DNA of 49,382 nucleotides. It comes from Mycobacterium celatum (GTDB taxonomy: Bacteria; Actinomycetota; Actinomycetes; Mycobacteriales; Mycobacteriaceae). The notes under the pieces are model-generated. The model was not told where the DNA came from, did not search any database, and saw nothing but the letters and a program-made list of their open reading frames with translations. Position 1 is the stretch's first letter, and every line of letters begins with the position of its first letter. A program made the translations under genes and the position numbers. The DNA is taken from the NCBI RefSeq assembly GCF_002101595.1, contig NZ_LQOM01000005.1:1-49382 (forward strand). The letters run 5' to 3'. Of the stretch, positions 15,452 through 23,851 are shown in pieces.

Positions 15452-17076
15452 GGCCCGGCTCCTCCTCGGGCGTTTCCGCCCGCATCGTCGCCAGGCGGCG
15501 ACAGCACCGCCGAGATGTAATTGCCGCGGTCGAGCACCTCGGCAGCCGCCCGGTCGCTGTAGGCGAAGATCGGCCCGGCCAACACGGTCAACGAAAGCCC
15601 GACGCCGATGAGTGCCAGCGTCGGCGCGACCATTCCGATCGGCATGTGGCCGACGTCGTCGCGGTCGTCGAACGCAACGTCCTCGACTTCCTCCAGCAGC
15701 GCCGCCGTGCGGGCCGCCACCAGGTCCCCGTCGGGCGCGTCGACGCGGGGACGCCAAAACGCCTTGGACCACACCCGCGCCACCACGTACAGCGTCAGCA
15801 GGCTCGTCAGCACTCCGCCGGCGACCAGCAGCCAAGCCAGCACCGACCCGTCGGCCGTGCCCGCCCGCAGCAGCGCCACCTTGCCGATGAACCCCGAAAA
15901 CGGCGGAATACCACCGAGATTCAAAGCGGGCAGCAGAAACACGAAGGCCAGCAACGGGTTTGCCGCCAGCCCGCCAAGCCGCTGCAGAGAAGACGCCCCG
16001 CCCTGGCGTTCGATCAGGCCCGCCGCCAAAAACAGCGTGGTCTGCACGACGATGTGATGCGCCACGTAGTAGATGGCCCCGGACATGCCGGCCTGCGTGG
16101 ACAGCGCGACCCCGAACACCATGTAGCCGATATGGCTGACCAGGGTGAAGGACAGCAGCCGTTTGATGTCGCTTTGCGCGATGGCGCCGAGGATGCCGAT
16201 CAGCATGGTCAGCAGCGCGGCCACCAGCAGCAGATGATTCAGCCCGGCGTCGGGGAACAGCAGCGAATGCGCCCGGATGATCGCGTAGATGCCGACTTTG
16301 GTCAGGATGCCGGCGAACACTGCGGTGACCGGCGCGGGCGCGGTGGGGTAGGAGTCGGGCAGCCACGCCGACAGCGGGAACACCGCGGCCTTGATGCCGA
16401 AGGCGACCAGCAGCACCGCGAACATCGCGCTGCGGATGCCGGGGCTGACGGTGCCGACGCGGATTGCGAGCTCGGCCATGTTCAAGGTGCCGGTCGCGGC
16501 GTAGATCAACGCGATGCCGAACAAAAAGATCAGCGACGACAGCAGCGACACCATCACGTAGCCGATGCCGGCGCGCACCCGCGCGGCGCTGCCGCCGATC
16601 GTCAACAACACGAAACTCGCCGAGAGCAGCACCTCGAACCCGACGAACAGGTTGAACAAATCGCCGGCCAGAAACGCCATGCACACGCCGGCGGCCAGCG
16701 CGAGATAGGTGGGCAAGAAGATCGACACCGGCTGGCGGTCGTCGCCGTCGCGGATACCCTGACCGATCGCGTAGGCCACCACGGTCAGCAACACGACCGA
16801 CGACACCACCAGCATCAACGCCGAGAGTCGATCGACCACCAGCGTGACGCCCAGCGGACCCAAAGGTGTTGGGCCCCAGCCGCCGACGTGTAGGGCCAGC
16901 GTGCCGTTGCGATCGGTCAAGAACAGCAACGCGATGCCGACCAGGACGATCGTCGCCAGCGCGGCCCACGTGATCAGGCGCTGCAGCCGTGGGCGTCGGC
17001 CGGCGACCAGGGTCGCCGCGGCGCCGAGCATGGGCACCAGCACGGGCAGCGGGATCAGCGTTGCGGCAAGGGTCAT
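15448..17076 (-). CDS. mnhD: MnhD/MrpD Na+/H+ antiporter subunit (NuoN-like)
   Basis: 542 residues, about 14 membrane helices, a relative of complex I antiporter-like subunits. Visible features are VDRLSALMLVVSSVVLL, GVCMAFLAGDLFNLFVGFEVLL, the lysine in FGIKAAVFPLSAWLPDSYPTAPAPVTAVF, SDIKRLLSFTLVSHIGYM and GGIPPFSGFIGKV. It forms a proton/sodium path in the Mrp complex. The start overlaps the mnhC stop (ATGA at 17073-17076). A cytoplasmic insert rich in acidic residues follows FWRPRVDAPDGD. Confidence 0.93.
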   Translation of the reverse strand: MTLAATLIPLPVLVPMLGAAATLVAGRRPRLQRLITWAALATIVLVGIALLFLTDRNGTLALHVGGWGPTPLGPLGVTLVVDRLSALMLVVSSVVLLTVVAYAIGQGIRDGDDRQPVSIFLPTYLALAAGVCMAFLAGDLFNLFVGFEVLLSASFVLLTIGGSAARVRAGIGYVMVSLLSSLIFLFGIALIYAATGTLNMAELAIRVGTVSPGIRSAMFAVLLVAFGIKAAVFPLSAWLPDSYPTAPAPVTAVFAGILTKVGIYAIIRAHSLLFPDAGLNHLLLVAALLTMLIGILGAIAQSDIKRLLSFTLVSHIGYMVFGVALSTQAGMSGAIYYVAHHIVVQTTLFLAAGLIERQGGASSLQRLGGLAANPLLAFVFLLPALNLGGIPPFSGFIGKVALLRAGTADGSVLAWLLVAGGVLTSLLTLYVVARVWSKAFWRPRVDAPDGDLVAARTAALLEEVEDVAFDDRDDVGHMPIGMVAPTLALIGVGLSLTVLAGPIFAYSDRAAAEVLDRGNYISAVLSPPGDDAGGNARGGAGP

Positions 17077-17534
17077 CGCGACCCCCGATGGCCGGGCAGC
17101 GCGTCGAGTTCGTCCGGTTCGTCGGTGTCTGGGTACGGCTCCTCCGGGTCGGCGTCGACGTCGGCGGCTTCCTCCGGCGAGAGCTGCGCGACGCGGGTGT
17201 CCTCGGGGTCTTTGCCGACGGCTTCGGCGGCAGTCAGCCGGTACGAGCGGTAGGCCAGCGCCAGCACGAACGCCGCTACGCCCATCGTGATCACGATCGC
17301 GGTCAGCACCATGGCCTGCGCCAGCGGGTCGGCGGTGGGTTTGCCGGGACTGCCGCGGCCGTGCACCGGCGGATTGCCCGGCGCACCGCTGACGGCGATG
17401 ATCAGCAGATTGACCGCATTGCCAATCAGCAGCAGCCCCAACAACATTCGGGTCAGCGTGCGTTCGAGCAGCAGATACACCCCGCAGCTGACCAGCGCGC
17501 CGATCGCGAGCAGCGGAATCAGGTAGACGGTCAT
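17073..17534 (-). CDS. mnhC: MnhC/MrpC Na+/H+ antiporter subunit (NuoK-like)
   Basis: 153 residues. Three membrane helices with the NuoK-like LLLIGNAVNLLIIAVSG and DPLAQAMVLTAIVITMGVAAFVLALAYR. The loop between helices 2 and 3 is extended (PPVHGRGSPGKPTA). An unusual acidic tail of about 40 residues (EEAADVDADPEEPYPDTDEPD) follows the last helix, as is common in actinobacterial MrpC. It overlaps mnhA and mnhD by four bases each. Confidence 0.92.
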   Translation of the reverse strand: MTVYLIPLLAIGALVSCGVYLLLERTLTRMLLGLLLIGNAVNLLIIAVSGAPGNPPVHGRGSPGKPTADPLAQAMVLTAIVITMGVAAFVLALAYRSYRLTAAEAVGKDPEDTRVAQLSPEEAADVDADPEEPYPDTDEPDELDALPGHRGSR

Positions 17535-20368
17535 GTGAGGGCCGCCTCGCGAGCCGCGGCCTGGTCCTCGCCGACTCGCACACCGAGGCTGCGCAGCACG
17601 TCGAGCACCAGGCCGACCACGATCAGATAGACGCCCAGATCGAAGAACAACGCGGTGACGAACGTGACGTGGCCCAGCACCGGCAGGTCGACAGCCAGCA
17701 CCGCCGACGACAGCGCCGGCGCCCCGCGCAACAGCGACGCCGCCGCGGTGCCCGCGGCCAGGCCCAGCCCGACGCCCAGGATCTTGCCGGCGTCCAGCGG
17801 CAGCGTCTCGCCGAGTTCATAAGGGCCGCCGGCCAAATAGCGCAGCACCAGCGCCAGCCCGGCGGTCAGCCCGCCGGCGAAACCGCCGCCGGGAGTGTTG
17901 TGGCCGGTGAAGAAGAAGTACACCGACACCACCATGATCAGCGGGAAGATGATGCGGGTGGTCACCTCCAGCACCAGCGAGCGGTGGCGGGGATCACGGT
18001 ATTCGCTGCCGCGCAGCCAGGTGGTGTCGCCGATCGCCGGGCTGTAGGGCGTGATCGGAATGTTCCCGATATCCGGCTGCCCGGCCCGCGGCATCCGCGG
18101 CGCAGACCCGAACCGTCGGTGCCGAAATACCAGCGACGCCACGCCCGTCGCGGCGACCAGCAACACCGAGATCTCGCCGAGGGTGTCCCACGCCCGGATG
18201 TCGACCAGCAGGACGTTGACGGTGTTGGCGCCGTGACCGCGCAGGTAGGCGGCGTCGGGCAGCAGGCTCGCGATCGCGGTGCCGTGGCGGGCCGCTATGG
18301 CGAACATCGCCAGCACGGTGACGGTGGCGCCGACGGCCAGCGCCAGCGCCGCGCGGGGCAGCCGGTGGCGCCTGATGTCGGCCGGATCGATTTCGGCCGG
18401 CAGTGTGCGCAGCACCAGCACGAAGATCACCAGCGTCACCGTCTCCACCAGGAACTGGGTCAGCGCCAGATCGGGCGCGCCGTGGAAGGCGAAGATGGCC
18501 CCGCAGGCGTAGCCGGTGACCCCGACCATCAGCACGGCGGCCAGCCGGTTGCGGGTCATGGTCGCGCCCAGCGCGGCTGCCACCAGCAGCGTTGCCAGCG
18601 TGGGCTGCAACGGCGAACCCCACAGCGCCAACCGCGGCCGATCCCGGGCGCCGAGCAGCAGCGCCGCCGTCGGCACCAACGCCAGCGTCGACAGGACCAC
18701 CGACTGGGTGGCGGGGATCGAGCCGCGCTGCGTTTCGCCGGTCAACCGCACCGATATCAGGTCGAGGCCGCGGACCACGGCGTCGTAGGTGCGATCGGCG
18801 TTGCCCAGCGGGATCCAGCCAACCCGGGCACGACGCAGCCGGGCCCGGCCGAAGAAAGCCGCGGCACCCAGCGTCGTGACGCCCGCCGACAACGCCAGCG
18901 GCAGGCCGACGCCGTGCCACAGCGTCAGGCTATTCGCGCTGCCTGCGTAGCCATCCAGCAGCCGGCCCAGTGGTGCCGGTTCGACGCCCAGCACCAGACC
19001 GGCGGCGGCCAGGATCGCCGGCGCGGTCAGGAACGTCGCGGTGGGCGGGTGCATGCCTGCGACCGGGGCGCTCGGTTCGCGACGGCCTTTGCGGGCGAAC
19101 GCGCCCCACAGAAACCGGACGCTGTAGATCATCGTGAACACCGAGCCGGCGGCTATCACGCCCAGCACGTACGGCGCGTGTGCAAGCGTCGCAAACGCGG
19201 CCTCCTTGGCGACGAAACCCAGAAACGGCGGCAGCGCGGCCATGCTGGCGGTCGCCGTGGCAGCGATCACCAGCAGCGACGGGCAGCGCTGTCCCAGCCA
19301 GGCCAGCCGGCGCACATCCCGGGTCCCGGTGGCGTGGTCGACGATGCCGACGACCATGAACAGCGCGGCCTTGAACATCGCGTGCGCACACAGCACCGCC
19401 AGCCCGGCCAGCATCAGGTCGCGGCCGCCGCTGCCGACCAGCACAGTGATCAGCCCGAGCTGGCTGACCGTGCCGAACGCCAGGATCAGCTTGAGGTCGT
19501 ATTCGCGGACCGCGCGCCAGCCGGCCAGCAGCATGGTGGTCACGCCGAGGATCACGACGGTGGGGCGCCAGCCCGGCGAGTCGGCGAATCCGGGGGCCAT
19601 CCGCGCGATCAGGTAGACACCGGCTTTGACCATCGCGGCGGCGTGCAAATAGGCACTAACCGGCGTCGGCGCGCCCATTGCGCCCGGCAACCAGAAGTGC
19701 AGCGGCACGATCGCCGATTTGCTCAGCCCGCCGACCAGCATCAGCAGCACCGCGACGGCGACCGCGGTGCCCGTCGGGGGAGCGGCCAGGATGTCGGAGA
19801 GCTCATAGCTGCCGGCGGCGTGGCCCAGGATGACGATCCCGGCCAGCATCGCCAGCCCACCGGCGGTGGTCACCAGCAACGCCTGGACGGCGGCGCGCCG
19901 GCTGACCAGCCGCTCGGCGTAGTGGCCGATCAGCAGGAACGACAACACCGTGGTCAGCTCCCAGAACACGTAGAGCACCAGCATGTTGTCGGCGACCACC
20001 AGCCCGAACATGGCGCCGGAGAACGCCACCAGTTCGGCGGCGAAGCTGGGCAGCCGATTTTCGGTGTGACCGTCGCGGTGGTGGAAGTAGTCGGCGCAAT
20101 AGAACAGCACCAGCGCGCCGATGCCCAGCACCAACACGCTCATGATCGCGGCCAGCGGGTCGAACCGCAGGGCGATGTCCATCGACAGCTCGGGCACCCA
20201 CCTGATGTCGACGCGGTGGTCTGCGCGGCTTGGCCAGTGCAGCACCACCCACCCCAGCGACCCGAGCGGCACCAGGGCGAGCGGGTAGAACGCCAACCGG
20301 CCCCATGTGCGCACCAGCAGCGGCGCCAACGCAGCAGCGACCGCGTGGGCGAACAGGATGGCGAGCAT
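17531..20368 (-). CDS. mnhA: MnhA/MrpA antiporter subunit fused to MnhB domain
   Basis: 945 residues. The first ~500 are NuoL-like, with FDPLAAIMSVLVLGIGALVLFYCADYF, FWELTTVLSFLLIGHY, KSAIVPLHFWLPGAMGAPTPVSAYLHAAAMVKAGVYL and KLILAFGTVSQLG. The MrpA C-terminal extension follows (GVTGYACGAIFAFHGAPDLALTQFLVETVTL). The last ~150 residues are an MrpB domain (IIFPLIMVVSVYFFFTGHNTPGGGFAGGLTAGLALVLRYLAGG). That fusion explains the lack of a separate mnhB. It is the first gene of a six-gene operon; ATG 20368 follows GGAG. It ends with an ATGA overlap into mnhC. Confidence 0.94.
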   Translation of the reverse strand: MLAILFAHAVAAALAPLLVRTWGRLAFYPLALVPLGSLGWVVLHWPSRADHRVDIRWVPELSMDIALRFDPLAAIMSVLVLGIGALVLFYCADYFHHRDGHTENRLPSFAAELVAFSGAMFGLVVADNMLVLYVFWELTTVLSFLLIGHYAERLVSRRAAVQALLVTTAGGLAMLAGIVILGHAAGSYELSDILAAPPTGTAVAVAVLLMLVGGLSKSAIVPLHFWLPGAMGAPTPVSAYLHAAAMVKAGVYLIARMAPGFADSPGWRPTVVILGVTTMLLAGWRAVREYDLKLILAFGTVSQLGLITVLVGSGGRDLMLAGLAVLCAHAMFKAALFMVVGIVDHATGTRDVRRLAWLGQRCPSLLVIAATATASMAALPPFLGFVAKEAAFATLAHAPYVLGVIAAGSVFTMIYSVRFLWGAFARKGRREPSAPVAGMHPPTATFLTAPAILAAAGLVLGVEPAPLGRLLDGYAGSANSLTLWHGVGLPLALSAGVTTLGAAAFFGRARLRRARVGWIPLGNADRTYDAVVRGLDLISVRLTGETQRGSIPATQSVVLSTLALVPTAALLLGARDRPRLALWGSPLQPTLATLLVAAALGATMTRNRLAAVLMVGVTGYACGAIFAFHGAPDLALTQFLVETVTLVIFVLVLRTLPAEIDPADIRRHRLPRAALALAVGATVTVLAMFAIAARHGTAIASLLPDAAYLRGHGANTVNVLLVDIRAWDTLGEISVLLVAATGVASLVFRHRRFGSAPRMPRAGQPDIGNIPITPYSPAIGDTTWLRGSEYRDPRHRSLVLEVTTRIIFPLIMVVSVYFFFTGHNTPGGGFAGGLTAGLALVLRYLAGGPYELGETLPLDAGKILGVGLGLAAGTAAASLLRGAPALSSAVLAVDLPVLGHVTFVTALFFDLGVYLIVVGLVLDVLRSLGVRVGEDQAAAREAALT

Positions 20369-20390
20369 GGCACTCCGGTGTCGGGGTGTC

Positions 20391-20428
20391 AGCCTGATAG
20401 GAAGGCTATTTCGCTAGGCAGTCTAGCG
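20391..20428. promoter_or_regulatory. inverted repeats upstream of the mnh operon
   Basis: CGCTAG-N5-CTAGCG (20412-20428) is a perfect 6-bp inverted repeat 44 bases upstream of mnhA. Closer in, AGCCT-N7-AGGCT (20391-20407) can form a small hairpin in the leader. Either could be an operator or leader structure; no known regulator site was recognised. Confidence 0.3.
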
Positions 20429-20543
20429 GTTGGTCGGGCGCTGCATGCTGCGACGGAATCCAAGGGCGTACCGTCGGCGTGTGGGACGTGTTGCAGCTCA
20501 ACGCGTTTCGTGAGTGTATGGATTAGCACACAGCCATAGGTGC

Positions 20544-20600
20544 CGAGTGTGCGGTTTTATACGCGACGCGCCGAGGTCTGCGTATCGAATCGCACACTCG
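20544..20600 (+). repeat. 57-bp palindromic repeat, copy 1
   Basis: A 21-base arm starting CGAGTGTGCGGTTTTATACG, a 15-base loop with CGCCGAGG, and a 21-base arm ending CGCACACTCG; the arms pair at about 18 of 21 positions. It matches the copies at 33729-33785 and 34716-34772. It supplies the stop codon and last ~14 codons of the gene at 20557-21135. Confidence 0.85.
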
Positions 20601-21135
20601 CGAAGGCCAACAGCCGCGGCGCAACGACTCGATGCAGCGGACCAACCGCCGCCCAGACCGTTCGGGCGACGAGCTTGCGCCGGTAGTGCAGGCGGGTCGT
20701 TAGTGAGGCGCGGCCGTCGTGGCGCCGCAGTGTCAGGGTCGCCCGCATGAGCGGCCCGTCCGCCGCGAGCACGCGCTCGTCGGGGTCCGAACGGACCACC
20801 GTCCACCCGTCGAATCTCAGCACGTGGCGGTGAATCCACCGCACCACACTGCCCAGTGCGCCAGATTCGACACTGCGCGAATCGCCGTCAAGGATCGGCG
20901 CTTCGAACGTGTCTGTGTAGTCGGCATCGGTTTCAGCCGCTGCCGCAATGCGTTTGAGCGTCCAGCGCACCGCCACGCGATGTCCGCCGCTGCCGATGAC
21001 CAGCGCCCGGTAGATCTTGCCGTGCAGACCGGGAAATGCCGCCCACGTCTGCGAGCGCACGCGGGTGCGCTGCAAACCTTCGGGGTCCAATTCGAATATC
21101 CACCGGTAGACGGCGAACGGGTGCCGGCCCTTCAA
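20557..21135 (-). CDS. SRPBCC/DUF2867-like protein of unknown function
   Basis: 192 residues, no membrane segment. FELDPEGLQRTRVRSQTWAAFPGLHGKIYRALVIGSGGHRVAV and LGSVVRWIHRHVLRFDGWTVV suggest a lipid- or ligand-binding cup fold related to DUF2867 or SRPBCC proteins; this is impression, not proof. The first available start is TTG 21135. Its last residues (RFDTQTSARRV) are encoded by palindromic repeat copy 1, so the original C-terminus was probably replaced. It is divergent from, and overlaps the proposed 5' end of, the TetR gene, which may regulate it. Confidence 0.6.
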   Translation of the reverse strand: MKGRHPFAVYRWIFELDPEGLQRTRVRSQTWAAFPGLHGKIYRALVIGSGGHRVAVRWTLKRIAAAAETDADYTDTFEAPILDGDSRSVESGALGSVVRWIHRHVLRFDGWTVVRSDPDERVLAADGPLMRATLTLRRHDGRASLTTRLHYRRKLVARTVWAAVGPLHRVVAPRLLAFASVRFDTQTSARRV

Positions 21136-21743
21136 CGCCAGCCGCGCCGGCGCCGTCGCGGAAGCATGAGACCGATGGGATCCTCGACGCGACGCGCGCG
21201 CTGGTGCTCGCCGAAGGACCGCGGGCGGCCAGCGTTGCCGCGATCGCCCAGGCCAGCGGCGCGCCGGCCGGGACGCTGTATCACCGATTCGGCAATCGCA
21301 ACGGCATCCTGACCGCCGCCTGGCTGCGCGCGCTCGAACGATTCCAGACGCGCGCCATGGCCGCCGCGGCCGGCACCGCCCTCGAATCCGCGGTCGCGAT
21401 GGCCGTCGCGGCCATCGGCTTCATGCGTGAGCTCCCGGAGGACGCGCGGCTGCTGCTGACCATCCGGCCGGGTGACCTGCTCGACGGCAAACCCGACGCG
21501 GCGTTCGAGCAGACCCTGGCCGCCATGAACGCGCCGCTGCAGGAGCGGGTGCGCAGTCTGGCCGACGAGCTCTACGGCAGCACCGATCCGCGCAGCGTCG
21601 ACGCCGTCGCCAGAGCGGTCGCCGACCTGCCGTACGCGGTTGTTCGCCGGCACGCTCGCGACGACCCGATCCCGGCGTGGCTGGAGGACGACGTCGCCGC
21701 TGCGGTGCGTGCGCTGCTCAGGGCCTACCGGGCTTCCGCGTAG
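21036..21743 (+). CDS. TetR-family transcriptional regulator, start unclear
   Basis: The TetR DNA-binding domain is plain: ILDATRALVLAEGPRAASVAAIAQASGAPAGTLYHRFGNRNGILTAAW, with the helix-turn-helix around ASVAAIAQASGAPAGTLYHRF. The C-terminal ligand domain runs to RALLRAYRASA. The frame has no ATG, GTG or TTG between 21036 and the helix-1 start near 21170, so a 45-residue low-complexity extension results, overlapping the divergent gene by 100 bases. An ATG at 21164 lies just upstream of helix 1 but one base out of frame, which hints at a one-base sequence error or mutation. The 3' end overlaps the convergent Cdc48 gene by 19 bases. Confidence 0.75.
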   Translation: MPPTSASARGCAANLRGPIRISTGRRRTGAGPSTPAAPAPSRKHETDGILDATRALVLAEGPRAASVAAIAQASGAPAGTLYHRFGNRNGILTAAWLRALERFQTRAMAAAAGTALESAVAMAVAAIGFMRELPEDARLLLTIRPGDLLDGKPDAAFEQTLAAMNAPLQERVRSLADELYGSTDPRSVDAVARAVADLPYAVVRRHARDDPIPAWLEDDVAAAVRALLRAYRASA

Positions 21744-23851
21744 GCGCGCAGCGCCGCCACCTGCCCGGGGTCCAGCGACGGGCTCACGGTTTTGCGGGCC
21801 GCGGCAATGTCGTCGGCGGTGATGTCGGCGGTGTCGATGGACCGCCGCATCGCGGCCAGCGCGGCCTCCCGCAGCAGCGCCGCGCAATCTGCGGCGCTGT
21901 AGCCCTCCAGCGCGTCCGCGAGCGCCGCCAAGTCGACGTCGGCGTGTAATGGGATGGATTTGCCTGCAGTGCTGAGGATTTCGTGGCGGGCGGCAGCGTC
22001 GGGTGGTTCGACGAAGACCAGCTTCTCCAGCCGGCCGGGTCGCAGGAGCGCCGGGTCGATCAGGTCGGGCCGGTTGGTGGCGCCGACGACGACGACGTCG
22101 CGCAGCGGGTCGATGCCGTCGAGCTCGGTCAGCAGCGTGGCGACGACCTTGTCGGTGACGCCCGAGTCGAAGCTCTGCCCGCGTCGCGGCGCCAGCGCGT
22201 CGACCTCGTCAAGGAACACCAGCGACGGCGCCGAATCCCTTGCACGGCGGAACAATTGACGGACCGCCTTCTCGGAGGCGCCCACCCATTTGTCCAGCAG
22301 CTCGGGGCCTTTGACCGCGTGCACGCTCAGCCGGCCGGTGCTGGCCAGCGCGCGCACCAGGAACGTCTTGCCGCAGCCGGGCGGTCCGTACAGCAGTACG
22401 CCGCGAGGCGGGTCGACGCCGAGTCGGGAGAAGGTATCGGGATGTTGCAGTGGCCACAGCACCGCTTCGGTGAGCGCCTGTTTGGTGGCTGCCATGTCGC
22501 CGACGTCGTCGAGGGTGACGTCCCCGGCCGTCGCTTGGTCCCCGGTCGAGCGGGACAGCGGCCGGATGACGGTCAACGCGCCTAGCAGGTCGTCCTGGGT
22601 CAATGTCGGCGTCCCGCCGTCGGCGCTGGCCCGCGCGGCGGCCCGCAACGCGGCCTCGCGCACCAAAGCTGACAGATCGGCAACCACGAAACCCGGTGTA
22701 CGGCCCGCGATCTCGGCAAGGTCAAGCTCATCGGTGGGCGCCCGCGACAGCAGCGAGCCCAGCAGCGCGGCGCGGGTTGCGGCGTCGGGCAGGCTCAGAC
22801 CCAGCTCGCGGTCGCACAGGTCGGGCGCACGCAGCCTGGCGTCCAGGTTCTCCGGCACCGCCGAGGTGGCGATGAACGCCACCCCGGGAGTCGCTATCGC
22901 CGTGCGCAGTTCGGCAAGGATTAGCGACGCCACCGGCTCGGCGGTGGCCGGCAGTAGCGCGTCGACGTCGGCGATCAGCAGCACCCCGCCGCCCTGGCGT
23001 ATCGAGGCCACTGCCGCGGCAACGGCTTTCAGACGTTCGTCGGCGGCCAGTGCGCCCACCCCGGGGCCGTCCAACTCCACCAGCCGCCGCCCGGCGCACA
23101 CCGCCCGCACCAGCGTTACCTTCCCGACGCCGGCCGGCCCGGACACCAGGACACCCAAATTGGTTGTGGCGCCGAGTGTTTGCAGCAGACCCGGCTCGTC
23201 CAGGGACAGCTTGAGCCATTCGCCGAGTTTGCGGGCCTGGGCGTCGACGCCCTTGAGGTCGTGGACCGGCGTCGGCGCGACCGGCTCGACCGCGGCGGGC
23301 ACACCGGGTCCCCAGGTCACCAGTGAGTTCGGCTGCACGCTCACCGGGCCGCCGGGGTCGACGCCGGTGACCGTCAAAAGTTCGGAAGTCCAGCTGATTC
23401 CGACGGCCGACGCCAGCAGGCGGGTGGTTTCCGTCGTCGACGTGCCCGGTCCGAGGTCACGAGGCAGCAGCGACACCGCATCGCCGACCGTCAACACCTT
23501 GCCCAACAGAGCCTGCCGCAGTGTGGCCGGCGTGATCGACCGGGTTGCCAGCGACGAGCCGCTCAGCGTCACCGACCGCGCGCCGCATATCGTCGCCGCC
23601 GCCACGATGACCGGGTTTCCTTCGCGCAGACCGGCATTCGACAGCGTGACGTCGTCGAGAAGTATGGTGCCGGCCGGCGTACCCGGAGCCGTGCCGACCA
23701 CCGCCGCGGTGGTCCGCGACCCGGTCAGCGACACCGCGTCCCACTCGCGAATACCGAGGGCCGCAATTGCTTCCGGGTGCAGCCGGACAACGCCGCGACG
23801 CGAATCCACCGCCGAGGTGTTCAGCCGTGCGGTCAACGTCAGCTGGGCCAT
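21725..23851 (-). CDS. Cdc48/VAT-like AAA+ ATPase with degenerate first module (Rv0435c-like)
   Basis: 708 residues. An N-terminal double-psi barrel region (about 1-180) is followed by two AAA+ modules. Module 1 has GPAGVGKV at 238-245, lacking the Thr/Ser after Lys244, and a Walker B reading LLIADVDALL instead of DE, so it is probably weak or inactive. Module 2 is intact: GPPGCGKT 489-496, FLDEVDAL with Asp548-Glu549, sensor ATNRPD and LLRPGR arginine finger. The family remodels or unfolds proteins; substrates in mycobacteria are not established. The ATG directly abuts the pssA stop, so it belongs to the moeA-psd-pssA transcription unit. Confidence 0.88.
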   Translation of the reverse strand: MAQLTLTARLNTSAVDSRRGVVRLHPEAIAALGIREWDAVSLTGSRTTAAVVGTAPGTPAGTILLDDVTLSNAGLREGNPVIVAAATICGARSVTLSGSSLATRSITPATLRQALLGKVLTVGDAVSLLPRDLGPGTSTTETTRLLASAVGISWTSELLTVTGVDPGGPVSVQPNSLVTWGPGVPAAVEPVAPTPVHDLKGVDAQARKLGEWLKLSLDEPGLLQTLGATTNLGVLVSGPAGVGKVTLVRAVCAGRRLVELDGPGVGALAADERLKAVAAAVASIRQGGGVLLIADVDALLPATAEPVASLILAELRTAIATPGVAFIATSAVPENLDARLRAPDLCDRELGLSLPDAATRAALLGSLLSRAPTDELDLAEIAGRTPGFVVADLSALVREAALRAAARASADGGTPTLTQDDLLGALTVIRPLSRSTGDQATAGDVTLDDVGDMAATKQALTEAVLWPLQHPDTFSRLGVDPPRGVLLYGPPGCGKTFLVRALASTGRLSVHAVKGPELLDKWVGASEKAVRQLFRRARDSAPSLVFLDEVDALAPRRGQSFDSGVTDKVVATLLTELDGIDPLRDVVVVGATNRPDLIDPALLRPGRLEKLVFVEPPDAAARHEILSTAGKSIPLHADVDLAALADALEGYSAADCAALLREAALAAMRRSIDTADITADDIAAARKTVSPSLDPGQVAALRAYAEAR

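Noticed and set aside
17669..20539. A 956-codon open frame on the plus strand opposite mnhA.
   Set aside because: Composition is Gln/Arg/His-rich with no domain, as expected from antisense of a GC-rich gene; mnhA on the other strand has clear motifs throughout.
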